64,000 nucleotides of DNA from CAILHX01 sp046155285. Lineage in GTDB: Bacteria; Pseudomonadota; Gammaproteobacteria; Burkholderiales; Methylophilaceae. The position numbers were made by a program, and so were the translations under genes. The notes under the pieces are model-generated. The model was given only the letters and a program-made list of their open reading frames with translations, had not been told where the DNA came from and did not search any database. Below, in pieces: positions 42,600 through 51,383 of the stretch. The first letter of the stretch is position 1. Each line of letters starts with the position of its first letter. The stretch covers positions 1 to 64,000 of the forward strand of contig JBJXEA010000026.1 of the NCBI GenBank assembly GCA_046155285.1, read 5' to 3'.

Positions 42600-43316
42600 A
42601 TGAGCAAACAATCCCTAGACCGCATGTTGCAATCGCAAGGTTTTGGCACGCGCAATTATTGTCGTGAGCTGATTGCTGACGGCGATGTCAGCATCGGCGA
42701 TGCAGTCGTCACCGATTACAACGCAAAAATCGAAACCGATGGCTTGGGATTCAGCGTGTTCGACGAGCTGCACGTTTATCGTGAACACCTCTACATCGCG
42801 CTCAACAAGCCCGCCGACTTTGAATGTTCGCGCAAACCCAGCCATCACCGCAGCGTATTTAATCTGCTGCCAGAACAGTTCATTCGGCGTGACGTGCAAC
42901 CGGTGGGTCGCCTAGACCACGACACTACTGGGTTGTTGCTCATGTCGGATGACGGCGCATTTATTCACGCGCAATCCTCGCCCAAACACCATGTGCCTAA
43001 AGTGTATGTCGCCACTACCTTTGAGCCGGTTACGCCAGAGTTGATTGCTCAGCTATTGGGTGGCGTGAAGTTGCACGACGAACTCTCGCCTTTGGCCGCC
43101 GTTACTTGCCGCATGGTTGCCTTGCATCAACTTGAAATCGTGCTGGAGCAAGGCAAATATCACCAAGTTAAACGCATGCTCGCCGCTGCCGACAATCATT
43201 GCACGGCTTTGCGTCGCACTGAAATTGGCAGATTGAAGCTCGATGCGTTGGGGCTGATGGAAGGCGAGTGGTGCTATTTGGATGCGTCACAACTGGCGTT
43301 ATTGGTGGCGGGTTGA
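42600..43316 (+). CDS. rsuA: 16S rRNA pseudouridine synthase (RsuA family)
   Basis: About 238 residues. An N-terminal S4 RNA-binding domain (SKQSLDRMLQSQGFGTRNYCRELIADGDVSI) precedes a RluB/RsuA catalytic domain with the nucleophile Asp in GRLDHDTTGLLLMSDDG. The E. coli relative converts U516 of 16S rRNA. An ORF runs upstream to 42465 but the ATG at 42600 gives the expected N-terminus. The symbol is by family, and the exact target uridine is not certain. Confidence 0.82.
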   Translation: MSKQSLDRMLQSQGFGTRNYCRELIADGDVSIGDAVVTDYNAKIETDGLGFSVFDELHVYREHLYIALNKPADFECSRKPSHHRSVFNLLPEQFIRRDVQPVGRLDHDTTGLLLMSDDGAFIHAQSSPKHHVPKVYVATTFEPVTPELIAQLLGGVKLHDELSPLAAVTCRMVALHQLEIVLEQGKYHQVKRMLAAADNHCTALRRTEIGRLKLDALGLMEGEWCYLDASQLALLVAG

Positions 43317-43336
43317 TCGGGTCGTCACGCTAACAA

Positions 43337-45055
43337 TCAAGCGAATTTCCATACCTTGCGATAAGCCTCAAGCAGCTTTTGGTGCATATTGCTGCCTTCC
43401 ATATTTGCACCCAGTGTGCTGAGGCCAAAGAAACGCGCTTCGCCGCTGATTAAAGCCTGCGCTTGGCGTAGCGTTTCAGTGCCGTAGAGCAGCGCTAGAT
43501 TGGCTATGAATGGCGTGGCGTCGTCCAGTTGCACCATCGCCTCGATGCAGCGATAAACACGTTGGCGTTGTGCATCCAGTTGCCCAAATTGGCTAATCCA
43601 AGCACAGCCGTCGAGGATGGTTTCTTGGTCGCCAATGGCAAGTCCGAGTAGCGTTTTGATTTCGCCCACACGCAGGTCAACCCATGTCGTTCCGGCATCG
43701 GCGCACAAGCCGATAAGCGTGGTGATGGGCAGTTCGTCGGCGAGGTCGAGGGCAAGGAAAGTTTCTAGTAATTCAGCACATTCGGCTTGGGTTAACTCTG
43801 GCAGGCGCAACAGAGCAGGGCGCACGAGGTTGCCGACGGTGTTGTTTTCCCATTGCAGTTCTTCAATCGGGTAAATTTCGGACATGCCCGGCACAAAAAT
43901 GCGGCAGGCATATACGCCTAAGTGGGTGAAGTCGGCGATGTACATATCATGGCCGCTGGCGTGGATGGTGTTGACGCACCACTGGTAGTCTTCCTCAGTC
44001 GTAGTGCCAAAATTCCAGTCCACAAACTCAAAGTCTGGCGTGTTACGCATGAAGTCCCAACTGATGACACCGCTTGAATCCACAAAATGGATTTCCAAAT
44101 TCTGCGCGTCGGCGATTTCTTCCATGTCAAATCCGGGCGCGGCAAAATCGCCCAGCGTGTTCAATGCGCGGCCTTGCAACAGCTCGGTGAGCGCACGTTC
44201 CAGCGCCACTTCAAAGCGAGGATGCGCGCCAAAGCTGGCAAAACAGCCTTGGTCGTCGGGGTGTAGCAAGGTGACATTCATCACCGGATATTTCCCGCCT
44301 AGCGAAGCATCTTTGACCAGAATGCCAAAGCCTGCATCGCGCAAGCCTTTGATGCCCGCCGCGATGCGTGGGTAGCGATTGATGACGGACTCCGGCACGT
44401 CCGGCAGGCAAATGCCCTCGCGGATGATGCGGAATTTGATGTCGCGCTCGAAAATCTCTGACAAGGCTTGCGTGCGGGCTTCCATCAGCGTGTTGCCGGC
44501 GGACATGCCGTTGCTGACGTAAAGGTTGCCGATGAGGTTGACCGGAAATAGCACGGTTTTGTCGTCACGCAAGCGTTGGTAAGGAATGGCACAAATGCCA
44601 CGCGCGCCGTTGCCAGAATTGAGGTCTATGAGTTGACCGGCCAGCACGCTTTTTTCTGGGTTATAAAACTTTTGCAACTCCGGTGTGAGCAAGCCAGCAG
44701 GCCATTTTGCGCCCATTACCGGAAACCATTGTTCATTGGGATAATGCACAAACTTGCCTTGGCTGATTTTTTCACCCAAGTAAAAATGCGTCCAGAAATA
44801 ATTGGTGCTAAGGCGTTCAAAAAACTCGCCCAGCGCACTGGCGCGGGCGGCTAATTCTGAAGCGCCTTTGCCATTGCTGAACAACCGAGGGCAATCGCCG
44901 TCGCTGACGTGTACCGACCAGATATTTTCGATTTCGTTAATCCATGAACGTTCCTCAACGTGAAAACCGAGCGCCTCCAGCTTGGCTTGCAACGTGCTGA
45001 TAGAAGATTCGAGCGAGGCATCTTTGCTCGCGATAAAGGTTTCTGTGGCGGTCAT
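43337..45055 (-). CDS. ycaO: YcaO-domain protein (E. coli YcaO type)
   Basis: A 572-residue protein. The N-terminal YcaO ATP-grasp-like part shows GKGASELAARASALGEFFERLSTNYF and GNTLMEARTQALSEIFERDIKF. A C-terminal TPR-like region follows. The E. coli protein is linked to beta-methylthiolation of ribosomal protein S12. Other YcaO proteins act in peptide thioamide or azoline formation. It is divergent from pqqA, but PQQ biosynthesis does not need YcaO, so the adjacency may be chance. Confidence 0.85.
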   Translation of the reverse strand: MTATETFIASKDASLESSISTLQAKLEALGFHVEERSWINEIENIWSVHVSDGDCPRLFSNGKGASELAARASALGEFFERLSTNYFWTHFYLGEKISQGKFVHYPNEQWFPVMGAKWPAGLLTPELQKFYNPEKSVLAGQLIDLNSGNGARGICAIPYQRLRDDKTVLFPVNLIGNLYVSNGMSAGNTLMEARTQALSEIFERDIKFRIIREGICLPDVPESVINRYPRIAAGIKGLRDAGFGILVKDASLGGKYPVMNVTLLHPDDQGCFASFGAHPRFEVALERALTELLQGRALNTLGDFAAPGFDMEEIADAQNLEIHFVDSSGVISWDFMRNTPDFEFVDWNFGTTTEEDYQWCVNTIHASGHDMYIADFTHLGVYACRIFVPGMSEIYPIEELQWENNTVGNLVRPALLRLPELTQAECAELLETFLALDLADELPITTLIGLCADAGTTWVDLRVGEIKTLLGLAIGDQETILDGCAWISQFGQLDAQRQRVYRCIEAMVQLDDATPFIANLALLYGTETLRQAQALISGEARFFGLSTLGANMEGSNMHQKLLEAYRKVWKFA

Positions 45056-45257
45056 GGCGGGGTTCTTTGAGAAATGAGGTCGCTAGGATAGCAGGGATTA
45101 GCGATTGGTCTTGCTAATGATAATCATGAGTGCAATTTGCGTATTAACACACTGCCTAAGCGAGACTGACGCGAACACAATCCACCTCGAACGTTAAACG
45201 TTCTTTAGCGTGGTGGGAAACCACCGCATCTACAACACACCATAAAGGAAATTCAAC

Positions 45258-45329
45258 ATGTGGACCAAGCCAGCTGCTACCGAAATGCGTTTCGGTTTTG
45301 AAGTAACCATGTACGTTTGCAATCGCTAA
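45258..45329 (+). CDS. pqqA: PQQ precursor peptide PqqA
   Basis: A 23-residue peptide too short for usual gene callers. The sequence MWTKPAATEMRFGFEVTMYV (last residues CNR) has Glu15 and Tyr19 in the E-x3-Y spacing that PqqE crosslinks to form PQQ. A ribosome site AAAGGAA lies 7 bases before the ATG. It is followed by a hairpin at 45344-45369 and then pqqB. Confidence 0.95.
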   Translation: MWTKPAATEMRFGFEVTMYVCNR

Positions 45330-45343
45330 GATTGTAACGGCCA

Positions 45344-45369
45344 ACAAAGCCACCGTAAGGTGGCTTTGT
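45344..45369 (+). terminator. Hairpin between pqqA and pqqB
   Basis: ACAAAGCCACC (45344-45354) pairs exactly with GGTGGCTTTGT (45359-45369) across GTAA. The T-tract after it is weak, so it may be a partial terminator. Such structures can give more pqqA than pqqB-E transcript, as reported for other pqq operons. Confidence 0.65.
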
Positions 45370-45403
45370 AGTTTATAGAGCCTTGTGAGTCACAAAATTT
45401 GTT

Positions 45404-45504
45404 CCTTCCCCCTCACAGGGGGAAGGTTAGGATGGGGGTTAGAAGTAATTTGATGCACTTAACCCCCACCCCCAGCCCTCCCCCTGAGAAGGGGAGGGGG
45501 TTAA
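45404..45504. repeat. G/C-rich palindromic repeat between pqqA and pqqB
   Basis: CCTTCCCCCT (45404-45413) pairs with 45417-45426, and TTAACCCCC (45459-45467) pairs with GGGGGTTAA (45496-45504) around an inner CCCTCC/GGGAGG hairpin. This is a common dispersed proteobacterial repeat type. It adds distance between pqqA and pqqB (205 bases). Confidence 0.6.
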
Positions 45505-45534
45505 ATGAATGGTTTTTATAGTTAGAGATAAATA

Positions 45535-46449
45535 ATGCATATTCATGTTTTAGGCGCAGCCGCAGGCGGTGGATTCCCACAGTGGAACTGTAATTGCCCC
45601 AACTGCGACGGCCTGCGTAAAGGCACTATCAAAGCCACTAAACGCACACAGTCTTCAATCTGCGTCTCGGGTGATGACATCAACTGGGTGCTGTTTAATA
45701 CCTCGCCCGACGTGTTACAACAAATTCAAGATTTCGCCCCGCTACAACCGGGACGCGCCATCCGCGACAGCGGCATTGTCGGCATCGTGCTGATAGACGC
45801 ACAGATAGACCACACCACCGGCTTGCTGATGCTGCGCGAAGGCAAGGTGAAGCGCGAGATTTATTGCACGGATATGGTGTATCAGGATTTGACTACGGGT
45901 AATCCGCTGCTGAATATCCTTGGACATTATTGTGGTGTGAATCATCACCAGATTAAGGCCGATGGTTCGACCTTTGAGGTCGCCGGTGCGCCTAACCTTA
46001 AATTCACCGCAGTGGCGCTCAAAAGCGCCGCGCCGCCGTATTCTCCACATCGTAACGATCCGCATCCCGGTGACACCTTAGGCGTGTTGATTGAGGAAAT
46101 TAGTTCGGGCAAAAAATGCTGGTATAGCCCAGGTTTGGGTGAGATTGAACCACATCTGCCAGCACTGATGGCACAGGCTGATTGCATCATGGTGGACGGC
46201 ACGTTCTGGACTAATACCGAAATGATAGACATGGGGCTGATGACCAAGAAAGCGCGTGACATCGGCCACAATCCACAGTCTGGCGAGGGTGGCATGATAG
46301 AGGTGCTGGATGCATACCCCAATGCCCGCCGCGTGTTGATTCACATCAATAACACTAACCCGATTTTGCGCGAGGATTCTGCTGAACGCGCGGTATTGAA
46401 CCAACATGGGATTGAAGTGGCCTATGATGGCATGGATATTATTTTGTAG
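45535..46449 (+). CDS. pqqB: PQQ biosynthesis protein PqqB
   Basis: A 304-residue metallo-beta-lactamase-fold protein. MHIHVLGAAAGGGFPQWNCNCPNCDG and the metal motif LIDAQIDHTTGLLMLREG fit PqqB, which hydroxylates the tyrosine part of the crosslinked precursor. Conserved length. It follows a 205-base gap after pqqA filled by a hairpin and repeats, and precedes pqqC. Confidence 0.96.
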   Translation: MHIHVLGAAAGGGFPQWNCNCPNCDGLRKGTIKATKRTQSSICVSGDDINWVLFNTSPDVLQQIQDFAPLQPGRAIRDSGIVGIVLIDAQIDHTTGLLMLREGKVKREIYCTDMVYQDLTTGNPLLNILGHYCGVNHHQIKADGSTFEVAGAPNLKFTAVALKSAAPPYSPHRNDPHPGDTLGVLIEEISSGKKCWYSPGLGEIEPHLPALMAQADCIMVDGTFWTNTEMIDMGLMTKKARDIGHNPQSGEGGMIEVLDAYPNARRVLIHINNTNPILREDSAERAVLNQHGIEVAYDGMDIIL

Positions 46450-46489
46450 TTGTAGCGCAGGCGACCTCGCCTCTAACCCCTCACCCCAG

Positions 46490-46512
46490 CCCTCTCCCAC
46501 AAGGGGAGAGGG
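46490..46512. repeat. Dispersed G/C hairpin between pqqB and pqqC
   Basis: CCCTCTCCC at 46490-46498 pairs with GGGAGAGGG at 46504-46512. The string CCCCTCACCCC precedes it, a common intergenic repeat form. It lies just before the pqqC ribosome site and could weaken read-through. Confidence 0.55.
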
Positions 46513-46535
46513 AGTTGTAAATGGAGATTTCTGAA

Positions 46536-47285
46536 ATGAGCGACAACAAACCTTGGAGCCGCGCCGAGTTTGAAGACAAGCTGCGCGAAAAGGGCAAGGG
46601 CTACCATATTTATCATCCTTTCCACGTGATGATGTACGAAGGGAAACTCAGCAAAGAGCAGCTCCAGTGCTGGGTAGCGAACCGCTTTTACTACCAGATT
46701 TCGATTCCGATTAAAGACGCAGCCATTCTCTCCAATTGCCCTGATGTGGAAGTGCGTAAACAGTGGATAGTCCGTATTACCGACCATGACGGCGTGGGCG
46801 ATGCGGTGGGTGGTATTGAGGCATGGATACAGCTAGGTGCGGCTGTGGGATTGACGCGCGACGAAGTGACTTCGCTCAAAATGGTCAGCCCCGGCGTGAA
46901 GTTTGCGGTGGATGCCTATGTCAATTTTGCGCGGCAACGCCCTTGGCAGGAGTCGGTGTGTTCCAGCCTTACTGAGCTGTTTGCGCCGCATATCCATCAG
47001 CAGCGCATCAGTTCCTGGCCGACCATGTATCCGTGGATTAAAGAAGAAGGCTTGAGCTACTTCAAAAAGCGTCTCACCGAAGCGCGGCGCGATGTGGAGC
47101 AAGGTTTGGGCGTGACGTTGGACTACTTCAGCCAAAGCCGCGAATTGCAGTTAAAAGCTTTGGACATTCTGCAATTCAAGCTCAATGTGCTGTGGGTGAT
47201 TGCCGATTCCATCATGCTGGCTTCTACCGATATTAAGGTTGAAGGCAGTGATTATTTGCGTCAGCCTGTGATTAATTTTGATTGA
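46536..47285 (+). CDS. pqqC: Pyrroloquinoline-quinone synthase PqqC
   Basis: About 249 residues. The final enzyme of PQQ synthesis, an all-helical, cofactor-free oxidase of the TENA/PqqC fold. YHIYHPFHVMMYEGKLSKEQLQCWVANRFYYQ and RITDHDG contain the substrate-contact His and Tyr residues. An in-frame ATG at 46521 exists, but the one at 46536 has GGAG upstream and the family-like N-terminus. It joins pqqD with an overlap at its stop. Confidence 0.95.
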   Translation: MSDNKPWSRAEFEDKLREKGKGYHIYHPFHVMMYEGKLSKEQLQCWVANRFYYQISIPIKDAAILSNCPDVEVRKQWIVRITDHDGVGDAVGGIEAWIQLGAAVGLTRDEVTSLKMVSPGVKFAVDAYVNFARQRPWQESVCSSLTELFAPHIHQQRISSWPTMYPWIKEEGLSYFKKRLTEARRDVEQGLGVTLDYFSQSRELQLKALDILQFKLNVLWVIADSIMLASTDIKVEGSDYLRQPVINFD

Positions 47286-47293
47286 ATCTAAAA

Positions 47294-47575
47294 ATGGAAA
47301 ATAATATAGAGCATTCAGACATTTACGCTATCGCGCACCACCATCGTTTTCAGTGGGAAGAAGCGCAGCAAAGTTATGTGATACTTTTTCCAGAAGGTAT
47401 GGTCAAACTTCACGGCGGGGCAGGTGAAGTCTTGAAACGGTTGGATGGTAAAGTTAGCGTGGGCGACGTGGTGGCGGAGCTGAAAGCGGCTTTTCCTGAT
47501 GCTCCTGACATTGAAGCGGATATTTTAGGCATGTTTGATTTGGCTGTCGGTAAGGCTTGGGTGCGTAAGGTTTGA
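47294..47575 (+). CDS. pqqD: PQQ peptide chaperone PqqD
   Basis: About 93 residues. Small winged-helix RRE-type peptide-binding protein that presents PqqA to the radical-SAM enzyme PqqE. HRFQWEEAQQSYVILFPEGMVKLHGGAGEVLKRL fits the family. The frame is open from a TTG at 47282 overlapping the pqqC stop, but the ATG at 47294 is the more conventional start. Confidence 0.93.
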   Translation: MENNIEHSDIYAIAHHHRFQWEEAQQSYVILFPEGMVKLHGGAGEVLKRLDGKVSVGDVVAELKAAFPDAPDIEADILGMFDLAVGKAWVRKV

Positions 47576-47605
47576 GCGGTAACGAAAGTTTTTAGGAGTA
47601 GCAAA

Positions 47606-48838
47606 ATGGCACAAAATTCACTAGGTGAATCGGCGGTACAAAAAGTCGTACAGGCACAATCTCAGAACAATGGCGTGGCGGCGAATATCACACAAACCCA
47701 GCCACTTTGGCTGCTGGCGGAGGTGACCTACCGCTGTCCGCTGCATTGTGCTTTTTGCTACAACCCTACCGATTACGATAAGCACAGCCAAAACGAAATC
47801 TCGACCGAAGACTGGATTAAAGTATTACGCGATGCGCGCAAATTGGGCGCGCTGCAATTGGGCATTTCTGGTGGAGAACCGCTGCTGCGCGACGATATTG
47901 AAGAGATTGTGATCGAAGCCAGGAAGCTCGGCTATTACAGTAACTTAATTACTTCTGGCGTGGGGCTGACGGAAAAGCGCATTCAGGCTTTCAAAGAGGG
48001 CGGTTTGGACCACATTCAGCTTTCCATGCACGACATCACCGAAGAAATTAACAACTTCATCACCAATACTAAAACCTTTGAGTTGAAGAAAAAAGTCGCC
48101 GCGATGATTAAGAATCACGGCTACCCGATGGTGTTGAACGTGGTGATGCACCGCTACAACATTGACCATATCAAAGAAATTTTAGAGATGGCCGAAGCAT
48201 TAGGCGCGGATTATGTCGAACTCGCCAACACCCAATACTATGGCTGGTCGCTGGTCAATCGCAACCAACTCATGCCGACGCGCGAGCAGATAGACCACGC
48301 AGAAAAAATCACCAACGAGTTCCGCGCTAAAGTTGGCAAAAAAATGCAAATTTTCTTTGTGGTGCCTGATTATTTCGCCGATCGCCCAAAGAAGTGCATG
48401 AACGGTTGGGGCGAAGTGTTCATGATAGTAACGGCAGAAGGCACGGTGCTACCATGCCATTCTGCACGAGTTTTGCCAAACATGACCTTTCCCAATGTGC
48501 GCGAAAATGGTTTGGAATGGGCGTGGAAAGAAAGTCCTGCGTTCAACAAATATCGCGGCGACGCTTGGATGAAAGAACCTTGCCGCACCTGCCCGGAAAA
48601 AGAAAACGACTTGGGCGGCTGTCGCTGCCAAGCCATGATGCTGGCCGGTGACCCCGAAGCCGCTGATCCGGTGTGCAGTTTGTCGCCGCACCATCACATC
48701 ATCGAACAAGCGCTGAAAGACGCGCAGAATCCTGTGTTACAAGCGCAACCCATCATTTTCCGCACCGATAAAAACTCCAAGAAGATTATCGCCGGAGAGT
48801 TGAACGAGCGTATTGAGGAGTTTCACGCGGTTCCTTAA
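47606..48838 (+). CDS. pqqE: Radical SAM PqqE
   Basis: A 410-residue radical-SAM/SPASM enzyme that makes the Glu-Tyr crosslink in PqqA. The [4Fe-4S]-SAM motif is CPLHCAFCYNP near residue 44. Auxiliary clusters are formed by the C-terminal cysteines (GWGEVFMIVTAEGTVLPCHSA, CRTCPEKENDLGGCRCQAM). AGGAG precedes the ATG. Last gene of the pqqABCDE operon; a MITE-like repeat follows. Confidence 0.96.
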   Translation: MAQNSLGESAVQKVVQAQSQNNGVAANITQTQPLWLLAEVTYRCPLHCAFCYNPTDYDKHSQNEISTEDWIKVLRDARKLGALQLGISGGEPLLRDDIEEIVIEARKLGYYSNLITSGVGLTEKRIQAFKEGGLDHIQLSMHDITEEINNFITNTKTFELKKKVAAMIKNHGYPMVLNVVMHRYNIDHIKEILEMAEALGADYVELANTQYYGWSLVNRNQLMPTREQIDHAEKITNEFRAKVGKKMQIFFVVPDYFADRPKKCMNGWGEVFMIVTAEGTVLPCHSARVLPNMTFPNVRENGLEWAWKESPAFNKYRGDAWMKEPCRTCPEKENDLGGCRCQAMMLAGDPEAADPVCSLSPHHHIIEQALKDAQNPVLQAQPIIFRTDKNSKKIIAGELNERIEEFHAVP

Positions 48839-48844
48839 GCTTTC

Positions 48845-48978
48845 TAACCACCCCGGCGCTACGCGCCACCCCTCCTTGGAAAGGAGGGGAGTTTGATGTC
48901 ACTCCGCATTCACTTCTGGTGCTGTATTCCTCCCCTCCTTTTCAAGGAGGGGTCGCCGCAAAGCGGCGGGGGTGGTCA
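48845..48978. repeat. MITE-like palindromic element, copy B (about 134 bp)
   Basis: TAACCAC at 48845 and GGTGGTCA near 48971-48978 are roughly inverted. It holds two CCCCTCCTT hairpins: 48869-48877 with 48881-48889, and 48932-48940 with 48944-48952. The layout is shared with copy A at 37791-37936. The upstream extension of the transporter frame runs through this repeat, so those codons should not be used. Confidence 0.7.
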
Positions 48979-49000
48979 AGTTTCATGGCATAATCCGCCC

Positions 49001-50182
49001 ATGCTTTCCAACAACCGTATCGCCGTCATCCTCGCCAGTCTGGCGGCGCTCGCACCCTTCGCCATAGACACCTATCTGCCCGCTTTTCCTGCGATGGAGC
49101 TGGATTTGCACGGTAGCACGGTACACATCCAGCAAAGCCTCACTTTCTACCTGTTGCCCTATGCCTTGATGACTTTATGGCATGGCGCAATCTCCGATGC
49201 GATTGGCCGTATTGCCACGATTAAATGGGGTTTGGCTGTATTTGTGCTGGCTTCCATCGGTTGCGCGTTTGCGCCCAATGTTGAGACCCTGTGGTTTTTC
49301 CGCGCTTTGCAAGGTATCTCTGGCGGTGCGGGCAATGTGGTGGCAAGAGCCATGGTGCGCGACCTGTTTCAAGGTGCCGAAGCGCAACGGGTGATGGCGA
49401 CGGTGCAGATGTTGTTTGGTATCGCCCCTGCCGTAGCGCCCATTATTGGCGGGCTTTTGCTGGGCATCCATTGGCAAGCGATTTTCATCTTCTTGGCTTT
49501 GTATGCCGCAGTGGCGCTGTGGGCAGCAGTGCGTTTTTTGCCGGAAACCATGCCGCCGGAGAAACGCTCACCGCTTTCAGCACACCATGTATTCACAAAC
49601 TATAGCCACATTTTTTCAGACAAAGAATTTGGAAAAGTGGCGTTCGCCATAGGCGCAAATTTTTCCGGCTTCTTTTTGTACGTGCTTGCCAGCCCAGTTT
49701 TTCTCATTAAGCACTTGGGCTTGAATTCACACCAATTTGCTTGGATGTTCATCCCCACCGTGTGCGGGATGGTGTTCGGCTCGTACTTGGCCAAACGCGC
49801 CGCAGGCAAATTCACTCAGCGCAAAGTGGTCAAGGCGGCTTATGTGTGGATGGGGGCAATGGCGCTGCTCAACATCGTTATTTGTTATGTGTTGCCGATA
49901 AACGCGTTTTACAACATTGCCCCCGTGGCCTTGTTCAACATCGGCATGGCGCTGGTGATGCCCATTTTGTCTTTGGCTGCGCTGGATAGACATCCAAAAA
50001 TTCGCGGTACAGCAGCATCCGGGCAGGCTTTTGTGCAAATGGCGCTATCCACTGTTTCCGCCGGATTGGTCGTGCCATTAGTTTGGTTTCACCCGTCTGG
50101 TTTGGCACTCGCCATGGCGGGATATTTATTATTGGGTTGGTTGATGATACGCAAAAGCAGATTGTGGGCAGGGCATGAGTGA
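49001..50182 (+). CDS. Bcr/CflA-family MFS drug transporter
   Basis: About 393 residues with 12 predicted membrane helices. PFAIDTYLPAFPAM at the start of TM1 and GPISDAIGR-like GAISDAIGRIATIKWG after TM2 are typical of the DHA1 Bcr/CflA group. The ATG at 49001 is used because the longer frame (from 48893) is translated MITE-like repeat. Proton-driven export of drugs is likely; substrates unknown. It overlaps the following methyltransferase gene by 8 bases. Confidence 0.88.
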   Translation: MLSNNRIAVILASLAALAPFAIDTYLPAFPAMELDLHGSTVHIQQSLTFYLLPYALMTLWHGAISDAIGRIATIKWGLAVFVLASIGCAFAPNVETLWFFRALQGISGGAGNVVARAMVRDLFQGAEAQRVMATVQMLFGIAPAVAPIIGGLLLGIHWQAIFIFLALYAAVALWAAVRFLPETMPPEKRSPLSAHHVFTNYSHIFSDKEFGKVAFAIGANFSGFFLYVLASPVFLIKHLGLNSHQFAWMFIPTVCGMVFGSYLAKRAAGKFTQRKVVKAAYVWMGAMALLNIVICYVLPINAFYNIAPVALFNIGMALVMPILSLAALDRHPKIRGTAASGQAFVQMALSTVSAGLVVPLVWFHPSGLALAMAGYLLLGWLMIRKSRLWAGHE

Positions 50183-51311
50183 ACAAGTAAATTGGGACGA
50201 AGCGGGCAAGACACATTCGGCACTATGGCGCTCGGAAAGCGGCACGCCATCACCGAAAAAAGTCATGGTGGCGGATGATACGCTCACCGCCGATGCCGCC
50301 TACCGCCTGGCTTGCGAAGGCACGGCGATTCTGTGGCGCGGCGATTTTCAAAATGCGCGGCAGTTACTGCAAGCACTGTCCAGACGCATAGACAACAAGT
50401 CGCGCCGTTCCGAGCGCAGGCCGCCCAAAGCGGAATCAACGCTGGCCCAAGATTTTCATTTGCATAGACAAAGCCAGTCGCAACGCGCCAGAACGCTAAG
50501 CATGGTGCTGCTGCCGTTGGAAGCAGATTTTCGCATTCTGTTGCGCCGTGCGCCGGATGTGAGTGCGGCTTGTGCAGAGGCTTATGGCGCTGCAACTAGT
50601 GCTTCTGTGGTGTCGTTGCGGGAAGTTCTAGGCTTGATAGGCGCACACGAATGGCGTAAAAAAGGTGTGGAAATTGCTGCGCTAGAAAACAGAATCCATC
50701 CGCACTACGGCGTGTTCTCTCCGGTGCGTGGCGAATACGTGGCACTGGTAAATGAAGCACCGTTACCCTCAACCGAGCTCGCTTTTGACATCGGCACTGG
50801 CACTGGCGTACTGGCTGCCGTGCTGGCTAAACGTGGCGTGAAGCGCATCGTGGCGACAGACCAAGACGCGCGGGCGTTGGCTTGCGCCAATGAAAATATC
50901 ACGCGATTAGGTTTGAGCAAGCATATCGAAATTTTAGCCGCTGACCTGTTCCCAGAAGGCAAGGCTCCCCTGATTGTGTGCAACCCACCTTGGGTTCCCG
51001 CTCGCCCAAGCTCGCCGCTGGAGCACGCCATTTTTGACTTCGAGAGCCGCATGTTGCGTGGGTTTCTGGGTGGATTGGCCGCGCATTTGACTGCAGATGG
51101 CGAGGGCTGGCTGATACTGTCCGATTTTGCCGAGCATCTGGGTTTGCGCTCACACGAGGATCTGCTGGCTTGGATAGCAGCGGCGGGCTTGAAGGTGTTG
51201 GGCAAGCTGGATGCCAAACCGCATCATCCCAAGGTGCTGGATACTACTGACCCGCTGCATGCCGCCCGCGTGGCTGAAACCACCTCACTGTGGCGGTTGA
51301 CAGCGGCTTAA
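50175..51311 (+). CDS. Class I SAM-dependent methyltransferase (PrmC/RlmG-like)
   Basis: A 378-residue protein. The N-terminal half is poorly conserved and helical with basic stretches. The C-terminal half is a Rossmann methyltransferase: AFDIGTGTGVLAAVLAKRG (SAM loop), then IVATDQDARALACANEN, and the NPPW motif in LIVCNPPWVPARPSSP. NPPY/NPPW is found in enzymes that methylate amide or exocyclic nitrogens of protein or nucleic acid. The exact substrate is not apparent. It overlaps the MFS gene, suggesting one transcript. Confidence 0.75.
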   Translation: MSEQVNWDEAGKTHSALWRSESGTPSPKKVMVADDTLTADAAYRLACEGTAILWRGDFQNARQLLQALSRRIDNKSRRSERRPPKAESTLAQDFHLHRQSQSQRARTLSMVLLPLEADFRILLRRAPDVSAACAEAYGAATSASVVSLREVLGLIGAHEWRKKGVEIAALENRIHPHYGVFSPVRGEYVALVNEAPLPSTELAFDIGTGTGVLAAVLAKRGVKRIVATDQDARALACANENITRLGLSKHIEILAADLFPEGKAPLIVCNPPWVPARPSSPLEHAIFDFESRMLRGFLGGLAAHLTADGEGWLILSDFAEHLGLRSHEDLLAWIAAAGLKVLGKLDAKPHHPKVLDTTDPLHAARVAETTSLWRLTAA

Positions 51312-51383
51312 AGGTATTATTACCGTCTGTTTTTGGGTGACTTGTGTTACATTCGCGCCTCAATTTTTTGAAGGCGCAGACAC

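Noticed and set aside
48893..49000. N-terminal extension of the Bcr/CflA transporter
   Set aside because: The codons are translated MITE-like repeat (proline/glycine-rich); ATG 49001 gives the normal TM1 start.
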